This document shows, piece after piece, positions 32,102-34,803 of a stretch of DNA of 34,803 nucleotides. The first letter of the stretch is position 1; each line of letters starts with the position of its first letter. Position numbers and translations under genes: made by a program. The notes beneath the pieces are model-generated. The model worked only from the letters and a program-made list of their open reading frames with translations. It did no database searches and was not told where the DNA came from. The stretch is taken from NCBI GenBank assembly GCA_021324445.1, contig JAJPJC010000451.1, forward strand, positions 1-34,803. Reading direction: 5' to 3'. This DNA comes from Isosphaeraceae bacterium. Lineage in GTDB: Bacteria > Planctomycetota > Planctomycetia > Isosphaerales > Isosphaeraceae.

Positions 32102-32781
32102 TCAATGCTTTTGCTCAATCAAGGTCATCTGGGCCGCGAGCCGCGCGCGTGCGGTTTTCGGCCGCGGTCGGCTCGCCCTCAGGTGCTCTCGGGTTCGCTT
32201 GCTTCGAGCGATCCGTCGCAACACCGCGCACCAGGTCTGGGCCTGCTCGGAGAGGTCCCAATGGTCGCCTGAGCCTCCCAGCCGGCGGCCGATCAGCGTG
32301 GCCTCGATCCGGGGAAAGGCATTCGGGTCGAGGGGACGGAGGAGCAGACCTGTCGGTTCCAGGACCGCCGCCTCGCTGACGATGCCCACCCCGAAGCCGC
32401 CGTGGACCGAAGCCAGGATCGTGGCCCCACCGCCGACTTCCAGCGCGACCTGAATCCGGCCGAGCACCCCCTGGTGATGCAAGACCTCATCGATTCCTCG
32501 GCGGGCTCAGCCGCCCGGTGCCCCGCGAGGAACGCTTCCAGGTTCTCATGGCGGTCCACGATCTGGACCACGGCCGGCCAGACCTGGCGGCCCTCCTCGG
32601 TCAGCTCCCAGCGTTTCCCCTTCCGCACCAGCCAGGGCCGATCGAGCAGGGGACCGGCGTGCTGCACGGAGCGCAGCCGCTTGGACATCGCCGGCTGGTT
32701 GATCCCCAGCGCACGCATCGCCCGCGCGGCCTTGCCACCCGACCGGATCAGGGCCACGAACGCCTCGAGCCGCTCAAACGA
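32102..32781 (-). pseudogene. LysR-family regulator remnant
   Basis: The first part (32781 down to about 32490) encodes a LysR helix-turn-helix, ERLEAFVALIRSGG then INQPAMSKRLRSVQ and the linker helix. The second part, in another frame (from about 32482), encodes the late effector-domain segment ALEVGGGATILASVHGG and FGVGIVSEAAV. The roughly 100 residues that normally separate them are missing. The codon in front of the HTH is TAG, not a start. Start loss, internal deletion and frame change together mark a dead gene. Confidence 0.7.
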
Positions 32782-32959
32782 CTAGGTCCCCGTTCGGTCC
32801 ATCGCGCGATCCTGCTGGCGAGGGTTGGAATCCTCACGACCCGGGCTTCGTCGGCCGCGTGACCGAGCTGCGCCGGCTCCCCGCGCCCCTTGTCCGGACC
32901 AGTCCGATCGCCGCGCGGCCCACGGCGGGGACCGGAGAGGAAACCGCGCCCAACACCGA

Positions 32960-33445
32960 TCATTTCTTTCTCTTGGCAGGCCGCGATGGGAAGTCCCGCG
33001 CCGAGCAACGCAGGCAGAGGTACTCGCCGGCCCTGATCGCATAACCGCCTTCACCCAGGTGGATCACCGTGCCACACTGACTGCAACGCGTCGGTTCGTA
33101 CGCGGGCGGATTGGCCAGCCTCTCGAAGTTGTATTCATTAGTCCCATAGTAGACATATAACTCGGTGGGAAAGTCCTCCAGGCATTTCGCGCAGTCCTGC
33201 CACGTCCCTTGGTGCCCCTCATTGAAATGATGGCTGCACAGGGTGTAGTGGTCGTGATTGCGGTAGCAACTGTTACGGGCATACGAGAAGAGCACGTACT
33301 GATCTTCGTCGTCGCAGATCCACTGGCCGCAGCATGGGGTGCGCGTGAGCTTGCGGGTCTTGCCGCAGAGTCCGCAGCGGCGGCCGATGCCTGCCGGTTC
33401 TCCACGCACGATTCGCTTGGGTCGTCGTTGCGATTTCTTCGCCAT
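32960..33445 (-). CDS. Zinc-ribbon-type Cys-rich protein, function unknown
   Basis: A 161-residue soluble protein with five cysteine groups: C24xxC27, C38C39...C44, C85xxC88, C121xxC124 and C144xxC147, enough for two or more Zn sites. Sequence between them is strongly patterned, for example DQYVLFSYARNSCYRNHDHY and YYGTNEYNF, and I believe such proteins recur in unrelated bacteria, but I know no function. The basic N-terminus (MAKKSQRRPKR) could touch nucleic acid. ATG 33445 with GGGAGG seven bases upstream is a clear start. No operon partners are evident; remnants lie on both sides. Confidence 0.78.
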   Translation of the reverse strand: MAKKSQRRPKRIVRGEPAGIGRRCGLCGKTRKLTRTPCCGQWICDDEDQYVLFSYARNSCYRNHDHYTLCSHHFNEGHQGTWQDCAKCLEDFPTELYVYYGTNEYNFERLANPPAYEPTRCSQCGTVIHLGEGGYAIRAGEYLCLRCSARDFPSRPAKRKK

Positions 33446-33714
33446 GGCCGACCTCCCATCGCCCGGTGGTTGAAGAGTGAACCGATGGCTGGGTGCACCG
33501 GTTCGCGCGATCCCCCCTTCCACGATACCAGGCTCAACTACCCCAGTTCATCGTGTCCCCGCGATCCGAGCAAGTCCCTTGTGAAGGACCAGGGAGCGGC
33601 CAGCCCGCTCGGCGGCCGTTCCCTCGGGACAGCCCCCCGCCGCGGCGGGCGCTGAACACGGGAGCGTCGGTAACGGTTTCCGAGGGCCGAAACCGACACA
33701 GGGCTGGGACCCCG

Positions 33715-34014
33715 AGCTGGACCGACAAGGGGCTGACTCAAGACATGAGCATGTGAATCGATCTGCATGCCGGACCGGCCTATCGCTGCACGGACCCGAT
33801 CACACAGCGGCTCCGGTTCCTGGGCAGCCACATCTGCCAGGCGGCGCGGATCGAGCCGATCGCCCCGTCCGGCCAGGTCTATGCCAGCCAGGCGTATGCC
33901 GCCTTGGCCACGGCCGGCGGCGTCGCCGATTTCGAGTGCCGATACGTCGGTCAGACGCCACTCCACAAGGGTTATGGCACCTACCCGCTGTATCACGTCC
34001 AGCACCGCTTGTGA
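33715..34014 (+). pseudogene. C-terminal remnant of a class III cyclase-like (CHD) protein
   Basis: One frame reads WTDKGLTQDMSM, then a TGA (33754-33756), then IDLHAGPAYRCTDP, FLGSHICQAARIEP, GQVYASQAYAALA and VGQTPLHKGYGTYPLYHV to a stop at 34012-34014. This is the end of an adenylate/guanylate cyclase homology domain as found in planctomycete TPR/TRAFs-binding-type proteins. The internal TGA stands where homologues have Arg (MRIGLHAGP), so a CGA-to-TGA change is likely. The upstream two thirds of the domain are not recognisable in the window. Confidence 0.65.
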
Positions 34015-34040
34015 CCGAGCCTCGGAACGCCCCAGAGCGC

Positions 34041-34079
34041 CGGACGGAGCCTCCTTCCTGTAGGAGGCGGCTCCGTCCG
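34041..34079. repeat. Perfect 11-bp hairpin with partial second copy
   Basis: CGGACGGAGCC (34041-34051) and GGCTCCGTCCG (34069-34079) pair exactly, with CTCC/GGAG inside the loop. A degenerate half copy (GCCGGACGGAACCGACTCC) follows at about 34092-34112. It lies between two convergent genes, but no T-run is present. Confidence 0.65.
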
Positions 34080-34127
34080 CCGATCGACCGTCGCCGGACG
34101 GAACCGACTCCTACAAGAGAGGTCGTT

Positions 34128-34803
34128 TCAGATCCTTCCGCGCCGGTGGTGATGCGAGGAATGCGCCTTGTGGTGGTGGGCATTCCAGGTCGCCAGGACG
34201 TCGTCCACCGCCTGGGTGATGACCGGCGGCGGGGCGACCGCGGTCGTGGAGTTTCCTTGTTCCACGACAGGGCCGCTGACCGCACTGGTGAGGACGGGTG
34301 GGCTCACCGGGGGGGCGGCGGGCGCACTGGTCGGTCCGGCTGGACTTGCTCCGGTCGGGGCCGGAGTGGTGGTCGTGGGGGTGGGGAACACGGGCCCGGG
34401 CGCGGTGGAGACGGTCATCGAGTCGACCCAGCCGGAAAGATTGCCGAGCGCGAGCCAGGATCCTTGGAGGGGGCTGATCCCGACGCTCGAGTTCCCACCC
34501 TGGCCGGTCGTCGGGGAGCCGCCGCCGAGTATGGCGTTGTTGACCGAACCGCCTCCCTGGTCTGGTTGTGAGGCCACCACCGTGTTGGGAGGCGGGATCG
34601 GGGCCTGGGACTGATTGCCGAAGTTGACCAGCAGCCCGTAGCCGCCCACCGCGCCGGGACCGCCGGCCGCCTGGACCCGGATGTAGTACGATTGCCCAGC
34701 CGTCACGGAGGTCGTCGTCGTGATCGTCGCCCCGAAGGTGTTCAAGGCCGACACGGAATTCACCAGGCCCAGCGACGAGTTGTACACCATGAGCTTCGGC
34801 GCC
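34128..34803 (-). CDS. C-terminal part of a secreted PPC-domain-type surface protein (partial)
   Basis: The frame is open to the right end of the window, so the start lies outside; the Met at 34790 is internal to a repeat strand (KLMVYNSS) and not a start. The visible 220 or so residues begin with a bacterial pre-peptidase C-terminal (PPC) beta-sandwich: SVSALNTFGATITTTT, then AGQSYYIRVQAAGG and GGYGLLVNF. A long Thr/Pro/Ala/Ser-rich low-complexity region follows, and the tail is His/Arg-rich. Planctomycetes attach such modules to large secreted proteases and adhesins. Function of the missing part is unknown. Confidence 0.75.
   Translation of the reverse strand, partial: APKLMVYNSSLGLVNSVSALNTFGATITTTTSVTAGQSYYIRVQAAGGPGAVGGYGLLVNFGNQSQAPIPPPNTVVASQPDQGGGSVNNAILGGGSPTTGQGGNSSVGISPLQGSWLALGNLSGWVDSMTVSTAPGPVFPTPTTTTPAPTGASPAGPTSAPAAPPVSPPVLTSAVSGPVVEQGNSTTAVAPPPVITQAVDDVLATWNAHHHKAHSSHHHRRGRI

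Noticed and set aside
31140..32118. Long frames on both strands between the MITE-like element and the LysR remnant
   Set aside because: Arise from GC-rich and palindromic DNA; no motifs, no ribosome sites.
32780..32870. Possible tRNA (a GAGGGTTGGAATCCTC segment resembling a T arm)
   Set aside because: No acceptor, D or anticodon arms could be found in register, and the T loop lacks the invariant C.
33538..34005. 155-codon minus-strand frame
   Set aside because: It is antisense to the cyclase-domain remnant, whose plus-strand translation has clear family motifs.
1..34803. CRISPR array, rRNA, riboswitch or replication origin
   Set aside because: No regularly spaced repeats, rRNA-like segments or origin motifs were seen.

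Overview
The window looks like a piece of a planctomycete chromosome, most like the Isosphaeraceae/Gemmataceae. The main evidence is two tandem pairs of genes typical of that phylum: a planctomycete cytochrome c (PSCyt1) + DUF1549 + DUF1553 protein followed by a Tat-exported DUF1501 protein. High GC, Tat-exported glycosidase-like proteins, many intergenic palindromic repeats and a PPC-type surface protein fit this. No rRNA, intact tRNA, CRISPR array or integrase was seen.

Region 1 (1-6165) has visibly lower GC and looks acquired. A sigma-70-like promoter overlapped by a perfect palindrome precedes a co-directional cassette: ArsR-type repressor, cysteine desulfurase, ArsM-like SAM methyltransferase, exported cupin, and an MddA/NnrU-type membrane thiol methyltransferase. 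The first three genes are intact and overlap by 4 bp each. The cupin carries a +1 frameshift in an A5 run. The mddA-like gene is split at codon 9 by a 1619-bp IS4/IS701-type element with 28-bp inverted repeats and a 4-bp target duplication; joining the flanks restores the frame. At the right edge lies the 3' half of a tRNA-Pro(CGG)-like gene, a plausible scar of island integration.

Region 2 (6180-20387) is a carbohydrate/organic-acid block. Minus strand: an AceE/transketolase-like TPP enzyme, a GH116-like exported glycosidase and an SDR dehydrogenase. Plus strand: Gfo/Idh/MocA oxidoreductase, isocitrate lyase/PEP-mutase-type lyase, VOC protein, metallo-beta-lactamase-fold protein (one metal-ligand Asp replaced by Gly), RhaT-like permease and 2-hydroxyacid dehydrogenase. 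A second exported TIM-barrel-like protein converges on the last gene. The set reads as a pathway that releases, imports, oxidises and cleaves an unknown sugar or sugar acid.

Region 3 (20409-21480) holds a small protein and, on the plus strand, a toxin-tip-like fragment with a tightly spaced Imm31-like immunity gene.

Region 4 (21564-30748, minus strand) is a five-gene run: PSCyt1/DUF1553, DUF1501, a second PSCyt1/DUF1553, a second DUF1501 and an M24 peptidase. REP-like palindromes separate the two pairs, and one supplies the stop codon and last residues of a DUF1501 protein.

Region 5 (30749-34803) is mostly decay and repeats: a 240-bp foldback (MITE-like) element, a LysR remnant, a conserved zinc-ribbon gene, the tail of a class III cyclase-like gene with an in-frame stop, hairpins, and the C-terminal part of a secreted PPC-type protein that runs off the right end.
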